64,000 bases of DNA from Streptomyces tirandamycinicus (GCF_003097515.1 NZ_CP029188.1:5624531-5688530); one strand, 5' to 3'; positions 1-8,484 are shown, counted from the stretch's first letter. Numbers and translations: made by a program. The notes: generated by a model not told the origin, from the sequence alone.

Positions 1-198
1 TTCTACGACCCGAAGGACTCCGACGCGGTGGAACTGCTGGAGGACCGGTCGTACGGCATGGTCCGCACCGAGGTGCGCTGCGCGCGCTGCGGCTCGCACC
101 TCGGGCACGTCTTCGAGGGCGAGGGCTATCCGACGCCGACCGACCAGCGGTACTGCATCAACTCGATCTCGCTGCGGCTGGAGCCGGACGAGAGCTGA
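1..198 (+). CDS. msrB: peptide-methionine (R)-S-oxide reductase MsrB, C-terminal part
   Basis: The first 65 codons visible are the C-terminal end of an MsrB protein, which reduces the R form of methionine sulfoxide in oxidised proteins. The second zinc-binding pair is seen in RCARCGSHLGHVF and the catalytic cysteine in RYCINSISL, both at the usual spacing to the end. The gene runs in from outside the window, so its start and first zinc pair are not visible. A damaged copy of this same 3' end follows at about 235-358. Confidence 0.93.
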   Translation, partial: FYDPKDSDAVELLEDRSYGMVRTEVRCARCGSHLGHVFEGEGYPTPTDQRYCINSISLRLEPDES

Positions 199-234
199 TC
201 CCTCCGGCTCGCCCTTGCCGGCCCTGCGGCATGT

Positions 235-358
235 GCGGTGCGCGCGCTGCGGCTCGCACCGCGGGCACGTCTTCGAGGGCGAGCAACCCGGCGCCGAGCG
301 GCCAGGGATCCGCGCCCACGCGATCCCGCTGCGGCCGGAGCCGGACGGGGAGGCGTGA
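235..358 (+). pseudogene. decayed tandem copy of the msrB 3' end
   Basis: Bases 241-283 match 81-123 of msrB with a single mismatch, and 329-347 match 172-190 (the end of the gene) nearly exactly. The stretch between them has diverged, and the spacing changed from 160 to 157 bases. The copy has lost the catalytic cysteine region (TACTGCATC in the parent) and has no start of its own, so it is a non-functional duplicate. It lies just upstream of the acyltransferase gene. Confidence 0.75.
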
Positions 359-422
359 CCATCCGCATACGCGCCCGGCGGTGCGGTGCCGGGCCCCCGT
401 CCAGGGCTCGTCGCGCGCCCCC

Positions 423-428
423 GATAAT
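423..428 (+). promoter_or_regulatory. -10 element of a probable leaderless transcript
   Basis: GATAAT lies exactly six bases before the ATG at 435. This spacing puts the likely transcription start on the start codon and supports 435 as the translation start over the longer frame from 231. No ribosome binding site is visible. Confidence 0.5.
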
Positions 429-434
429 CGCCCC

Positions 435-1607
435 ATGCCACACAAGGTCCCCAGCCCCCGAGCCTCCGCCGTCCCGTCCGGCAGGGACGGCCTCCCGTCC
501 CTCACAGGACTGCGCTTCTGGGCGGCGCTCCTGGTGGTCGCGTACCACCTCTCGCGGCAGGTCGGTCAGCTACCCGGGGCCAGTGAGCTGGCCTGGTACG
601 GCCGCAGCGGAGTGACCTTCTTCTTTGTGCTGTCCGGATTCGTCCTGGCATGGACGTACGACGGCAGGCAGGTGCCCGCGAAGGTCTTTCTGTGGAGACG
701 CTTCGCCCGTATCTGGCCGCTCCTCGCCACCACGACGGTGCTGTCCGTAGGGGTGTGGCTCGCCCTCGGCAAGACCGTGTCGGCGAAGGCCGTGGCCGCG
801 ACGCTGCTGTTGGTCAACGCCTGGATACCCGACCGGGTCATGCTGCAGGGCGGCAATCCCGCCGCATGGTCGCTCAGCGACGAGGCGTGGTTCTATCTGA
901 TCTTTCCCGTGCTGATGGCCCTGCCGGCCGTGCGTTCACGCCGTGGGCGGCGCCGGATCTGGGTGATGGTCTGTGCCGGCGTCGTCCTGGTGTGGCTGAG
1001 CGGTGCCCTGATCGCCGACGGGGTGCCGCGCGTCTGGGCGCTCGACTATCTGCCGCTGACCCGGACTCTGCAGTTCCTGCTCGGCGTGGTGGCCGGACTC
1101 GCGGTGGCCCGGGGCTGGCGGCCGCCCATCGGTCTGTGGTCTGCCATATCGTTGGCGATCGGCTGGCACCTCGTGTTGATTCCCTGGTCGGAGGCCGTGT
1201 CCGACGCTCTCTGGTACGGCCCGTACCACGCCTCGCACCTGCTCTCCACGCCGCTCTTCGCGCTCCTCGTGGCCGCGGCCGCGCACGCGGACCTGAACGG
1301 CCGGAAGACGGGACTCGGCGGAAAGTGGGCCATACACCTCGGGCACTGGTCGTTCGCCTGGTACCTGATCCACGAAATCGTCATCCGGGTGTGGGTGGCG
1401 AACCACGGCCGGCCCACGGGGCTGTCCGACACCGCCATGGTGTGGCTGGTGGTCGTCGCGGTGAGCCTGGCCCTGTCCGCGTGCGCCTATCGCTGGGTGG
1501 AGCATCCCCTCGAGCGACGACTGCGCGGCTTCGGCCCGCGGGTACCGGCGGATGACGGACGCATCGGCGAGGCGCGGCCTGCGGGCGAGACGGTGCGGCA
1601 GAACTGA
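435..1607 (+). CDS. acyltransferase 3 family membrane protein
   Basis: A 390-residue integral membrane protein of the acyltransferase 3 family (PF01757), whose members move acyl groups onto sugars, glycans or antibiotics at the membrane. The N-terminal SLTGLRFWAALLVVAYH carries the conserved R and H expected near the active site; FFFVLSGFVLAW is the second conserved segment, and the end RWVEHPLERRL is typical. Around ten hydrophobic segments alternate with short polar loops. The frame is open from 231, but the stretch 231-434 overlaps the msrB remnant and is unlike the family, so the start is placed at 435. The acceptor is unknown and no glycan genes are adjacent. Confidence 0.9.
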   Translation: MPHKVPSPRASAVPSGRDGLPSLTGLRFWAALLVVAYHLSRQVGQLPGASELAWYGRSGVTFFFVLSGFVLAWTYDGRQVPAKVFLWRRFARIWPLLATTTVLSVGVWLALGKTVSAKAVAATLLLVNAWIPDRVMLQGGNPAAWSLSDEAWFYLIFPVLMALPAVRSRRGRRRIWVMVCAGVVLVWLSGALIADGVPRVWALDYLPLTRTLQFLLGVVAGLAVARGWRPPIGLWSAISLAIGWHLVLIPWSEAVSDALWYGPYHASHLLSTPLFALLVAAAAHADLNGRKTGLGGKWAIHLGHWSFAWYLIHEIVIRVWVANHGRPTGLSDTAMVWLVVVAVSLALSACAYRWVEHPLERRLRGFGPRVPADDGRIGEARPAGETVRQN

Positions 1608-1759
1608 TTCGGGATCATCCGGTGTGGCCGGAACGGTTCCTTCCCGTCACGAACCAGGGCCGGCAGCCCTGGCCCAAGGGCGGCAACGTCAAGCTCCGCT
1701 CCAGCGTGCAGACGCAAAACGGCTGGTCACGGGTGCGTTCTGTGCAGGACCCTGAGCAC

Positions 1760-2080
1760 ATGCCTCAACGTCTCATGTTCGTGCAGTTGAAGACCGGTTA
1801 CGACACCGACCGCGGACCCTCGTGGATCGGGTGGGTGGACTTCTCGAAGACCTGGAGTACCGCGTACTTTCGCGGAAGGACACTGCGCCGGTCAGGGAAG
1901 ATGTTCGATGCGAACTTCCACGATGTGCAGACCAACGAGGAGTTCTGGGTCTCCGGGCCGAAGCGGGACCGCACCGACAGCCACTACGGCCCCTCCAACC
2001 CCGAGATCGAGCCGGACGCCGTCGAGACCTATAGCGCCTTCCTGGCGGGCGCACCCCTGCCCGGCCGGGAGAACGGCTGA
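1760..2080 (+). CDS. small conserved-looking protein of unknown function
   Basis: About 106 residues (101 if it starts at the ATG at 1775). It is soluble and aromatic-rich, with a core GPSWIGWVDFSKTWSTAYFRG followed by a charged C-terminal half. Similar short proteins occur in Streptomyces, to my recollection without a demonstrated function. The frame is open back to 1622, but the upstream part does not look coding. No domain is recognised. The next 395 bases hold a transposase remnant, so this may be the last intact gene before an inserted region. Confidence 0.6.
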   Translation: MPQRLMFVQLKTGYDTDRGPSWIGWVDFSKTWSTAYFRGRTLRRSGKMFDANFHDVQTNEEFWVSGPKRDRTDSHYGPSNPEIEPDAVETYSAFLAGAPLPGRENG

Positions 2081-2198
2081 CCTCGCGCCCTTGCGAGCGC
2101 CTGTCCGGGTCTTCATCAGATGGCTGGAGCGTGCTTCTGACCTGCAGCGACGGGACGTGTCGAGGGTGCCGTCAGCTGTGAGGAGAAGCCCTCTCCGG

Positions 2199-2420
2199 GT
2201 GAACAGGCGCATCGGGTCGTATCCGCCCTTCTGCGTCCAGTGCGATGGGGGTGTGAGCAGGTCTCGCGGGTCGGTGGGGCGCCACTGCTGGAGACCGTCC
2301 GCAAGACCGGGTTGGTCAAGGCGACGTCGGCGGCGCTGACGCCGTGGCGCTCGTCGCGGACATCGCGGACGATGCGGACGTTGCTGATACGGACCGGGCG
2401 CAGCCGGAATCCCGGCTCCA
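2199..2420 (+). pseudogene. IS1380-like transposase remnant (5' end only)
   Basis: From the GTG at 2199 one frame reads NRRIGSYPPFCVQCDGGV. After a frameshift the sequence continues VSRVGGAPLLETVRKTGL and SAALTPWR, then after a further break LVADIADDADV and RAQPE. This order matches the N-terminal part of IS1380-family transposases as I recall them from Streptomyces (DG.GVVS.AG..LL.ET.RKTGL..A.SAAL.PWR, then the LADIA and RAEP segments). Two frame breaks, an internal loss and no downstream catalytic domain make it a relic. Inverted repeats were not found. It fills most of the gap 2081-2475 next to the SUKH island. Confidence 0.5.
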
Positions 2421-2475
2421 GCTGTGAGAACCGGCGTATCGGGCACTGTCAGAGGCGTCAGGCACACTGAGCCGT

Positions 2476-3213
2476 ATGAACTCGGTGACCGCACACGACT
2501 ACGCCTGGATCCGCACCTCGCTGCTCTTCCGCCACATGATGGAGAGCGGATACACCTTGACACTGATTCGGGGGCGGGGTCCGCAGGTGGTGCTGCGTGC
2601 GATGGAGGCGGAACCGCGCGGCACCGGGGAGGGGACGGCCGGGCTGATCGAGGCGGATGACGCTCACCGTGCCGAGGTGGATTACGACGACTGGGACGAG
2701 TCCTACGTCGCGGGCGCCTTCAAGGTCCCAGGAGAGAAGGGCGACTGGACAGTCGTCCTCGGCTTTGACGGTGGCCTTGGGATGCCGTGTGCGGAGACGC
2801 TGTCGGAGGGCGGCCGGGTCGTGGCGCACTCGAGCAACGGAGGCAAGCCCATCCACCTCTTCCACTGGTTTGAGGATGGTGAGCTCCGTACGATGTTCGA
2901 GGGCCCATCGGCGCGCGATGGCAGCAGCCCCGACGAACTGGTTCCCCTGCTGCGGGAAGTCGGCTTCCCGCTGACTCCCGAGGGAGAGCACGACGAGAAC
3001 GCCCCGGCCGTCGACGGCAAGGCGGCGGTCCTCGCTTTGGCAGAGAGACTCACCGGCATACGCATCACCGAATCCCTCCTCCAGGACGCCACGTACGAAC
3101 TGGGACTCGTCCCCGAACAGCCCGCCGAGGAGTGGACCGGCCTGGTCGTCGACATCACCGATGCCCACGGAGAGCGCCTGTACAAGGAGCTTGGATCTGA
3201 AATGGGTTGGTAG
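2476..3213 (+). CDS. DUF6461-like protein
   Basis: A 245-residue acidic soluble protein. The N-terminal segment DYAWIRTSLLFRHMMESGYTLTLIRG resembles the start of the DUF6461 family (a D-Y-x-W start and an F/Y-T-L-x-R-G motif), common in actinobacteria and often beside immunity-type genes. No catalytic motif is visible. It opens a run of SUKH genes on the same strand. A CACACT hexamer lies seven bases before the ATG, so the gene may be leaderless. Function is unknown; an immunity or sensor role is inferred from the neighbours only. Confidence 0.65.
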   Translation: MNSVTAHDYAWIRTSLLFRHMMESGYTLTLIRGRGPQVVLRAMEAEPRGTGEGTAGLIEADDAHRAEVDYDDWDESYVAGAFKVPGEKGDWTVVLGFDGGLGMPCAETLSEGGRVVAHSSNGGKPIHLFHWFEDGELRTMFEGPSARDGSSPDELVPLLREVGFPLTPEGEHDENAPAVDGKAAVLALAERLTGIRITESLLQDATYELGLVPEQPAEEWTGLVVDITDAHGERLYKELGSEMGW

Positions 3214-3267
3214 TGTCGGTGGTGCCTATAGTGTGCGTGTTCGCAACGTGCCCGGTGGGAGGAACTG

Positions 3268-3798
3268 ATGTCCTGGGCTGATCGGCTCGTGATGGCTGTC
3301 GGTAGGCGTCCGCTTGGCCTATCTGTCGACTGGTCGGCGATCGAGGCTCGTATGGGAACCGCTCTGCCCGCCGACTACAAGGAATTTTGCGAGATATTCG
3401 GCAGTGGCTATTTCTCCGACTACCTCACCGTATATGACTCGGTGGGGGGTGAAGACTCGAGGCTGGCCGACGTGTATGAGGGCAACTGGCAGATCGCCGA
3501 AGAGGATGAAGCGGGTCGCTACTATTATGCCCCGTACGGGCTTTTCCGGCCGAACAGTCAGGGCGGGCTTCTTCAGTGGGGCACGAGCGTTCAAGGTGAT
3601 GAGTTCGCGTGGCTGGCCGACAGTTCCATGCCGCCAGAGTCCTGGCCTGTGCTGGCGCGAGATGATGCACAGCACTCTCAGCACTTTGCCATGTCGATGA
3701 GTGAATTCGTGTACCGTCTGCTGGCAGACAGGTCTTTTGAGGGGTTCGCGGGGTTCGGAGCGACCGAGGAAGCTCCCGATTTCACGCCCTACTCCTGA
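3268..3798 (+). CDS. SUKH (SMI1/KNR4) family protein
   Basis: A 176-residue protein with the SUKH-superfamily signature: DWSAIEARMGTALPADYKEFCEIFG near residues 20-45, then a Y/F-x-D-Y strand and a late WPVLARDD...SMSEFVYRLL segment. SUKH proteins commonly serve as immunity proteins against secreted or contact-delivered toxins, or as protein-binding modules. GGGAGGAAC upstream gives a good ribosome site for the ATG at 3268. A/T-ending codons (ttt, ata, tat) are more frequent than in the flanking chromosome. No toxin gene is adjacent. Confidence 0.85.
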   Translation: MSWADRLVMAVGRRPLGLSVDWSAIEARMGTALPADYKEFCEIFGSGYFSDYLTVYDSVGGEDSRLADVYEGNWQIAEEDEAGRYYYAPYGLFRPNSQGGLLQWGTSVQGDEFAWLADSSMPPESWPVLARDDAQHSQHFAMSMSEFVYRLLADRSFEGFAGFGATEEAPDFTPYS

Positions 3799-3973
3799 CC
3801 TTCTCTTGGTGGCCTGTCTCTCCGCGTCCAACCCGTGAAGTAGTGGTTCTCACAGGGCCCTCACCACGTTGTCGGCCCAACCTCCCTGTTCGCGCCGCAG
3901 GTTGGGGTAGGTCAGGTGCTTCCCCGCCCTCCCGGTCAACACCCGTTCGCTCCCGGTAAAGGTCCATAGCCCC

Positions 3974-5098
3974 GTGAATGCTTCAGATCCGCACGTCGAC
4001 GCCTTCGCCGAGATCTTCGGCGATCCGCCGCGCGACTACGCCGTACCTGTCGACTGGGCGGCAGTCGAGTCCTGGTTGGGGACGAGCCTGCCCGCCGACT
4101 ACAAGGCCGTCACCGCCGCGTACGGCCCACTCGACCTCGGCGCCTGGCTCTGGCTCCACATGCCGTGTGTCAACCGCGGTTCGTTCGACTACGGGGCCTG
4201 GGTCCAGCAGACTCGGCGTGACGCCCCCGGCGTCCTTCCCTTCGGCGCCACCCGCACCGCCGATACCCTCTACTGGGACACCACGGCATCCGACGACCCC
4301 GACCAGTGGCCGGTCGTCATGCACTGTCAGGATGACGCGAACGCGGGCCGCGATCCCTGGCGGCGCTTCGCGACCCCGCTCGTGCCGACTCTGGCCCGTC
4401 TCGTGGCCGACGGCATGCGCCCCGTGGCCGCCCGAAGCGGCATACAAAGCGGCCTGGAGCAAGCCCCGTGGACACCGCCGCCTCGGCGACCGGAGCCAAC
4501 CGCTCGGCGGCGGGCGGCGCTCACCACAGGCAGCGGGCTGGAGACTTTGATCGCACTCGTCCCGCCGCCGGAGACACCCGTGCTCGGTGAGCACGACTGG
4601 GCCTGGCTGTACGAACGGCTCGGTACACGTCTGCCCGGCGAGTACATACAACTGATGGAGCGGTACGGGGCCGGCTCCTGGTGCGGCTGGCTGCGCTTCA
4701 ACATCCCCTTCGGTGAGGACGAGTACGCGCTCGCACCGTGGGCCGAGTGGCACGCGGAGACCTATCAGGGGCAGCGAGCCAAGTTCCCCGAGTACCATCC
4801 CCTGGCTGTCTATCCCGAGCCCGGGGGATTCCTGCCCTTCGCCGACTCCATCGACGGCGACCGACTGGGCTGGCTGACCGAAGGCGCCACGCCGGACGAC
4901 TGGCCATTGATCGTTGTACCGCGCCATGCCGACCAAGGCGCACCGCTGAACCCCGACCTCACCGAAACCCTGCTGGAGTGGCTGCGCGGCCGGTTCGCGA
5001 CCGAGGGCCTGCCCCCGTTCGGCTGCCGCGACGAGGACCGCCTCGACTACATCGAATTCGAGCCCTGCGACGCGGAACCAGCCGCTGATGACCAATGA
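3974..5098 (+). CDS. double SUKH-domain protein
   Basis: A 374-residue protein with two SUKH domains in tandem. The first is marked by PVDWAAVESWLGTSLPADYK at about 25-45, the second by HDWAWLYERLGTRLPGEYIQ at about 205-225; each is followed by the DPDQWPVV or PDDWPLIVV segment near its end, joined by an Arg/Pro-rich linker near 155-180. Paired SUKH domains are known from immunity proteins. The start used is the GTG at 3974. Base composition is closer to the host average than in the single-domain neighbours, suggesting a longer residence. Confidence 0.8.
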   Translation: MNASDPHVDAFAEIFGDPPRDYAVPVDWAAVESWLGTSLPADYKAVTAAYGPLDLGAWLWLHMPCVNRGSFDYGAWVQQTRRDAPGVLPFGATRTADTLYWDTTASDDPDQWPVVMHCQDDANAGRDPWRRFATPLVPTLARLVADGMRPVAARSGIQSGLEQAPWTPPPRRPEPTARRRAALTTGSGLETLIALVPPPETPVLGEHDWAWLYERLGTRLPGEYIQLMERYGAGSWCGWLRFNIPFGEDEYALAPWAEWHAETYQGQRAKFPEYHPLAVYPEPGGFLPFADSIDGDRLGWLTEGATPDDWPLIVVPRHADQGAPLNPDLTETLLEWLRGRFATEGLPPFGCRDEDRLDYIEFEPCDAEPAADDQ

Positions 5099-5337
5099 CT
5101 CGGCGCCGCGTTGGTCGCGTTGCGGGAACTGAGGTGTGCCCTCATCCGCATCACCATGTCACCCGCCGTTGTCGTGGTGGCCGGTCCGGGATGCTCCTCC
5201 GGCCGGGATGTTCCTCGGTGGAGGGTCGAATGATCTGGGGGCCGGCAGGGCGCACTGCCGGGGGTGGCAGGGCGCGGCGCGTACCATGCGGAGTCGTTGA
5301 GGCCGTTTCACCCGCGCGTTCCCTTCCCGGAGTCACC

Positions 5338-5901
5338 ATGCCGCTGCCCTGTCCCGAACTGCTGCCCGGCGGGGGCTTCATCCTGCGCCGGCACCGCTCC
5401 GCGGACGGGGAGGCGTTCGCGGCCTTTCTCACCGACCCCGAGGCCACCCGCTACATGGCCTTCACGGCAGAGCAGAAGACAACGCAGGGCGCACAGACCA
5501 TGCTCGACTACGTGATCTCCGCCTACGGTTCCGATCACGAGGTTCTGTCCCTGACCATCGCGGACGCGGCGGACGACTCGTACCTGGGCTCGATCGGGGG
5601 CACCGTGACGGAGACGGAAGGGGTGGTGGAGATCTACTACACGATCGTCCCCGGCGCGCAGGGGCGTGGCCTGGCCACCGACGCCGTGCGACTGCTGCTC
5701 GCGTACCTCTTCGCGCTTCCCGGCGTCACCTCGGTTCGCGCGGACGTCACCACCGAGAACCGGCCGTCGCTGCGCGTGCTGGAAAAGCTGGGCTTCGAGG
5801 ATCGCGGTCCTGTGGAGCGGAGCGCCGGAGGCGGAGAGCTCCCCTACGACTCCCTCACCGGACGCCGGTACGTACTGGACGCCGGCACCTACGAGGTGTG
5901 A
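5338..5901 (+). CDS. GNAT family N-acetyltransferase (RimJ/RimL type)
   Basis: A 187-residue acetyltransferase that should use acetyl-CoA to modify an amine on a protein or small molecule. The fold order is clear: FILRRHRSADGEAFAAFLTDPE at the start, then the acetyl-CoA pyrophosphate loop GAQGRGLATDA at about residues 105-115, then ENRPSLRVLEKLGFEDRG near 140-155. The frame is open from 5095, but the ATG at 5338 has CCCGGAG six bases upstream and begins at the family's usual N-terminus. It sits between SUKH genes; no functional link is evident. Confidence 0.87.
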   Translation: MPLPCPELLPGGGFILRRHRSADGEAFAAFLTDPEATRYMAFTAEQKTTQGAQTMLDYVISAYGSDHEVLSLTIADAADDSYLGSIGGTVTETEGVVEIYYTIVPGAQGRGLATDAVRLLLAYLFALPGVTSVRADVTTENRPSLRVLEKLGFEDRGPVERSAGGGELPYDSLTGRRYVLDAGTYEV

Positions 5902-6191
5902 GGCGCCGCCGCTGCGGTCCGGCGGTCGAGGTACCGCACGAGTTCAGTCGCAGCGCGCCCCCTGGAAGTGATCAGGAGAACGCTTTGACCTCGAGTCGGC
6001 GGGACGGAATCCGCGGAGCGCACGGTGTGGAGGCGGCATCGGCCCCGTCGCTCGGTCAGTGGCCGGACTGAAATGGCTCAGTGGTGGAAATTCTCCCGGA
6101 GATGTCGCTCGGTTGGACTGTGACGTGAGAAGCGATCCGCGCGGCGATGTGCGTGCTGGGATGTTCTGCAAGGGTGGCGATTGATTTGTAC

Positions 6192-6710
6192 ATGGATAGG
6201 TTCCGGCAGATTCTCGGGGATCCGCTGGCTCAGGGAGACGTCGTCGATGAATGGCGCTCGACCGAAGGGTCTTTGGGGGTCTCTCTGCCCGTCGACTACA
6301 AAGAATTCGTGTCTGCCTTCGGGATGTGTGAGGTCGGAGGCGTACTGGACTTCTTTCATCCGCAGGCTCCTCCTGGAGACTTCTCACGCTCTCCCCTGGT
6401 TCAGATGGAATTGCTGAGCAGTGTCTATGCTCGCCGCAGAGCGAAGAGGGCGGCTGGTGTCCCGTATCGACTGATGTCAGAGGGAGGGGGCCTCTTGCCG
6501 GTGGCCATGTTCCGTGGTGGCGCCTACCTGCACATGGCAAGAGGGCTGGCGGGTGATGTCGAATGGGGCGTGGTCATTGATGACCGCCACGGATGGCACG
6601 AGTACCGGATGAGTTTCAGTGATTTCTTCATTCGGGCACTCGAAGGGCGCTTGGATCCGCCGTTGTTCGCGTCTGAAGTGATCGCGGATCCGACTTACCG
6701 TCTTCAGTGA
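6192..6710 (+). CDS. SUKH family protein
   Basis: A 172-residue SUKH protein: FRQILGDP at the start, DEWRSTEGSLGVSLPVDYKEF at about 17-37, FGMCEVGGVLDFF next, and a late GVVIDDRHGWHEYRMSFSDF that matches the closing helix region of the 3268 gene. The ATG at 6192 is chosen; a TTG at 6186 is possible, and the nearest ribosome-site-like bases (GGGTGG) lie far upstream. Codon use is clearly less G/C-biased than in the host, fitting transfer. Probable immunity protein by family. Confidence 0.8.
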   Translation: MDRFRQILGDPLAQGDVVDEWRSTEGSLGVSLPVDYKEFVSAFGMCEVGGVLDFFHPQAPPGDFSRSPLVQMELLSSVYARRRAKRAAGVPYRLMSEGGGLLPVAMFRGGAYLHMARGLAGDVEWGVVIDDRHGWHEYRMSFSDFFIRALEGRLDPPLFASEVIADPTYRLQ

Positions 6711-6798
6711 GGAATCGAGCGCAAGGTGTTCCCGACTCCTGTGAAATGAGGGGCTTCCATGCCGGTCGGGGAGACTCCATGACAACCGAGAGGTGCAT

Positions 6799-7413
6799 AT
6801 GCGGGATTCTCTGCGACAGATGATGGAACTCATGCCTCCTCATGACGGCGCCGGGAGTCGAGTCGACTGGACCGCGGCAGCGGCCGGGTGTCGAGTCCCC
6901 GGCTTCCCTTCTGACTATCAGGGATTTATCGCTGCATATGGAGAGGGGGAGATCAGTCAAAGTATCAGCGTGCTGGTTCCGCAGTCAGCGGCATCGGTAC
7001 CCGCGTACGTTGACAGATTGCCCGAGGACACTGTCATCGCACCCGGCATGCAGGACTGGCAGCGGCCGGAGTTGGCCGCAGCCTATCGCCTGGAGGATAT
7101 GATCAGGTGGGGTGGAACGGCCGCTGCGGACGCTCTGTGCTGGGTGGCTTCCGGTCTCGATCCGGAGAAGTGGCCGGTCGCTGTGTGGGCACGCCATGGT
7201 GGAGGGTGGGAGGTCTATGACTGTGGAATGGTGGAATTCCTGCTGAAGGTTTTTCGGGCGGATTTTCCGGAGTGCCCCATCAGTGACCTATCGCTATGGG
7301 GAAATTCCGCGCCACGATTTCTGCATATGCAGGAAGAGCAGCGAATCAGGGACACCGGAATCGACCCGTGGACCGGAGAACCCGATCCTTGGGCAGGCGT
7401 GGAATTCGATTGA
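6799..7413 (+). CDS. SUKH family protein
   Basis: A 204-residue SUKH protein with VDWTAAAAGCRVPGFPSDYQGF at about 20-42, followed by IAAYGEGEISQSISVLVP, the WVASGLDPEKWPVAVWARH strand and MVEFLLKVFR helix. GAGAGG lies five bases before the ATG at 6799, which decides against the GTG at 6793. It has the same lower-GC character as the gene before it and ends in an acidic tail. It is the last member of the SUKH run and converges on the MerR gene. Confidence 0.8.
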   Translation: MRDSLRQMMELMPPHDGAGSRVDWTAAAAGCRVPGFPSDYQGFIAAYGEGEISQSISVLVPQSAASVPAYVDRLPEDTVIAPGMQDWQRPELAAAYRLEDMIRWGGTAAADALCWVASGLDPEKWPVAVWARHGGGWEVYDCGMVEFLLKVFRADFPECPISDLSLWGNSAPRFLHMQEEQRIRDTGIDPWTGEPDPWAGVEFD

Positions 7414-7475
7414 CTCGATCCATCCCTAAACAGACCGAAGATCCCTGTAGTACCTGTGAGGAGGCTCGCCCGGGT

Positions 7476-8450
7476 TCAGCCCGCTGGCCGCGCGGTCCCC
7501 GCGTTCAGCGCCGTGCACAGCCAGTCGTGGGCGGAGCCGGGGTTCGGTTCGGGTGGGGCGCCCGGTGGGGTGGACAGTTCGGCCGTGAGCTGCCAGTACA
7601 CGTCGATACGGGGATCGGCGGCCAGTTGGCGGCGCAGGAGCCGGCGGAACGCCGGGGTGTCGCGTGTGCCGCGTGACACGGCGTAGGCGGAGACGAAGCA
7701 GTCGAGCGCCTCGCCCGCCCAGGGTGGCCGCCCCGCCCGGAGCTCGGCCGACGCCAGCGCGTACGCCTCGCCGAGACCGTCGTAGAGCACGGCGGGATGG
7801 TAGCCCCGGTCGGGCAGGTGGACGGCTGGCTGCGGCCGGGCGGAACCGGAGCAGTTTGCCGACACCAGTGCGTGCATCCGGGCGAAGGCCCAGACCTGCG
7901 TGGGCGTCGGGTCGTCGGGGAGGTGCGGCACGGCCTGGTCGAGGAACGCCGAGACCACCCGGGCCGGAAGGCGCGGCGGCAGCCAGTACCGCCAGAAGCG
8001 CGCCATCGGTGCCGTGCTGGGCGGCACGGCCACCGCGCCGACGAGCCGCAGCCGCTCGGCGCGCTCACCGGCCGCGCAGTCCCGCAGCAGCCGCAGGGAC
8101 GCCTCCTGCCAGCGCAGGGCGGACAGTTGGGAGCCCACCTTCTGCAACTGGCCGGTGATGGCTGCCTCAAGTACGTCGTTCGTACGGGTGTCGGCGTTCG
8201 TACCGGCGGTACGGTCGTCGTCCTGGCTGTCCACGATCCGGCGCACCTCGGGGAGCGGCAGGCCGAGTTCCCGAAGTGAGCGGATCAGCCGCAGCCGGTC
8301 CAGGGCTTCGGGGCCGTAGCGGCGGTGGCCGCCCGTGCTGCGGCCCGACTCGGGGAGCAGGCCCCGGTCCGAGTAGAAGCGGACCGTCTTGACCGTGACT
8401 CCGGCTCGCTCCGCCAGTTCTCCGATGGTCAGTGGGGCGTTCGTCGGCAC
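7476..8450 (-). CDS. MerR family transcriptional regulator
   Basis: A 324-residue regulator. Residues 7-75 form a classical MerR winged helix: LTIGELAERAGVTVKTVRFYSDRGLLPESGR, then GGHRRYGPEALDRLRLIRSLRELGLPL. The remaining ~230 residues are an alpha-helical effector domain I cannot assign; it lacks the cysteine pattern of metal sensors. It starts with a GTG at 8450 and is divergent from the hydrolase at 8551. A promoter with the 19-base spacer typical of MerR targets lies between them, so the hydrolase is its likely target. Confidence 0.9.
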   Translation of the reverse strand: MPTNAPLTIGELAERAGVTVKTVRFYSDRGLLPESGRSTGGHRRYGPEALDRLRLIRSLRELGLPLPEVRRIVDSQDDDRTAGTNADTRTNDVLEAAITGQLQKVGSQLSALRWQEASLRLLRDCAAGERAERLRLVGAVAVPPSTAPMARFWRYWLPPRLPARVVSAFLDQAVPHLPDDPTPTQVWAFARMHALVSANCSGSARPQPAVHLPDRGYHPAVLYDGLGEAYALASAELRAGRPPWAGEALDCFVSAYAVSRGTRDTPAFRRLLRRQLAADPRIDVYWQLTAELSTPPGAPPEPNPGSAHDWLCTALNAGTARPAG

Positions 8451-8453
8451 GGC

Positions 8454-8484
8454 TTGAACCTCCCTCAGGGGGAGTTCCTACGGT
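8454..8484 (+). promoter_or_regulatory. MerR-type promoter with 19-base spacer and dyad
   Basis: TTGAAC at 8454-8459 and TACGGT at 8479-8484 are separated by exactly 19 bases. The spacer starts with CTCCCTCAGGGGGAG, a 15-base near-palindrome with six of seven pairs matching. Over-long spacers with a central dyad are the hallmark of promoters activated by MerR proteins through DNA distortion. It points toward the hydrolase gene and begins four bases from the merR-type start codon, so binding could also repress the regulator itself. Confidence 0.6.

Noticed and set aside
2476..7413. Complete toxin-immunity system
   Set aside because: No large secreted or repeat-bearing protein, no toxin domain and no secretion genes are in or next to the run; only the immunity side is supported.
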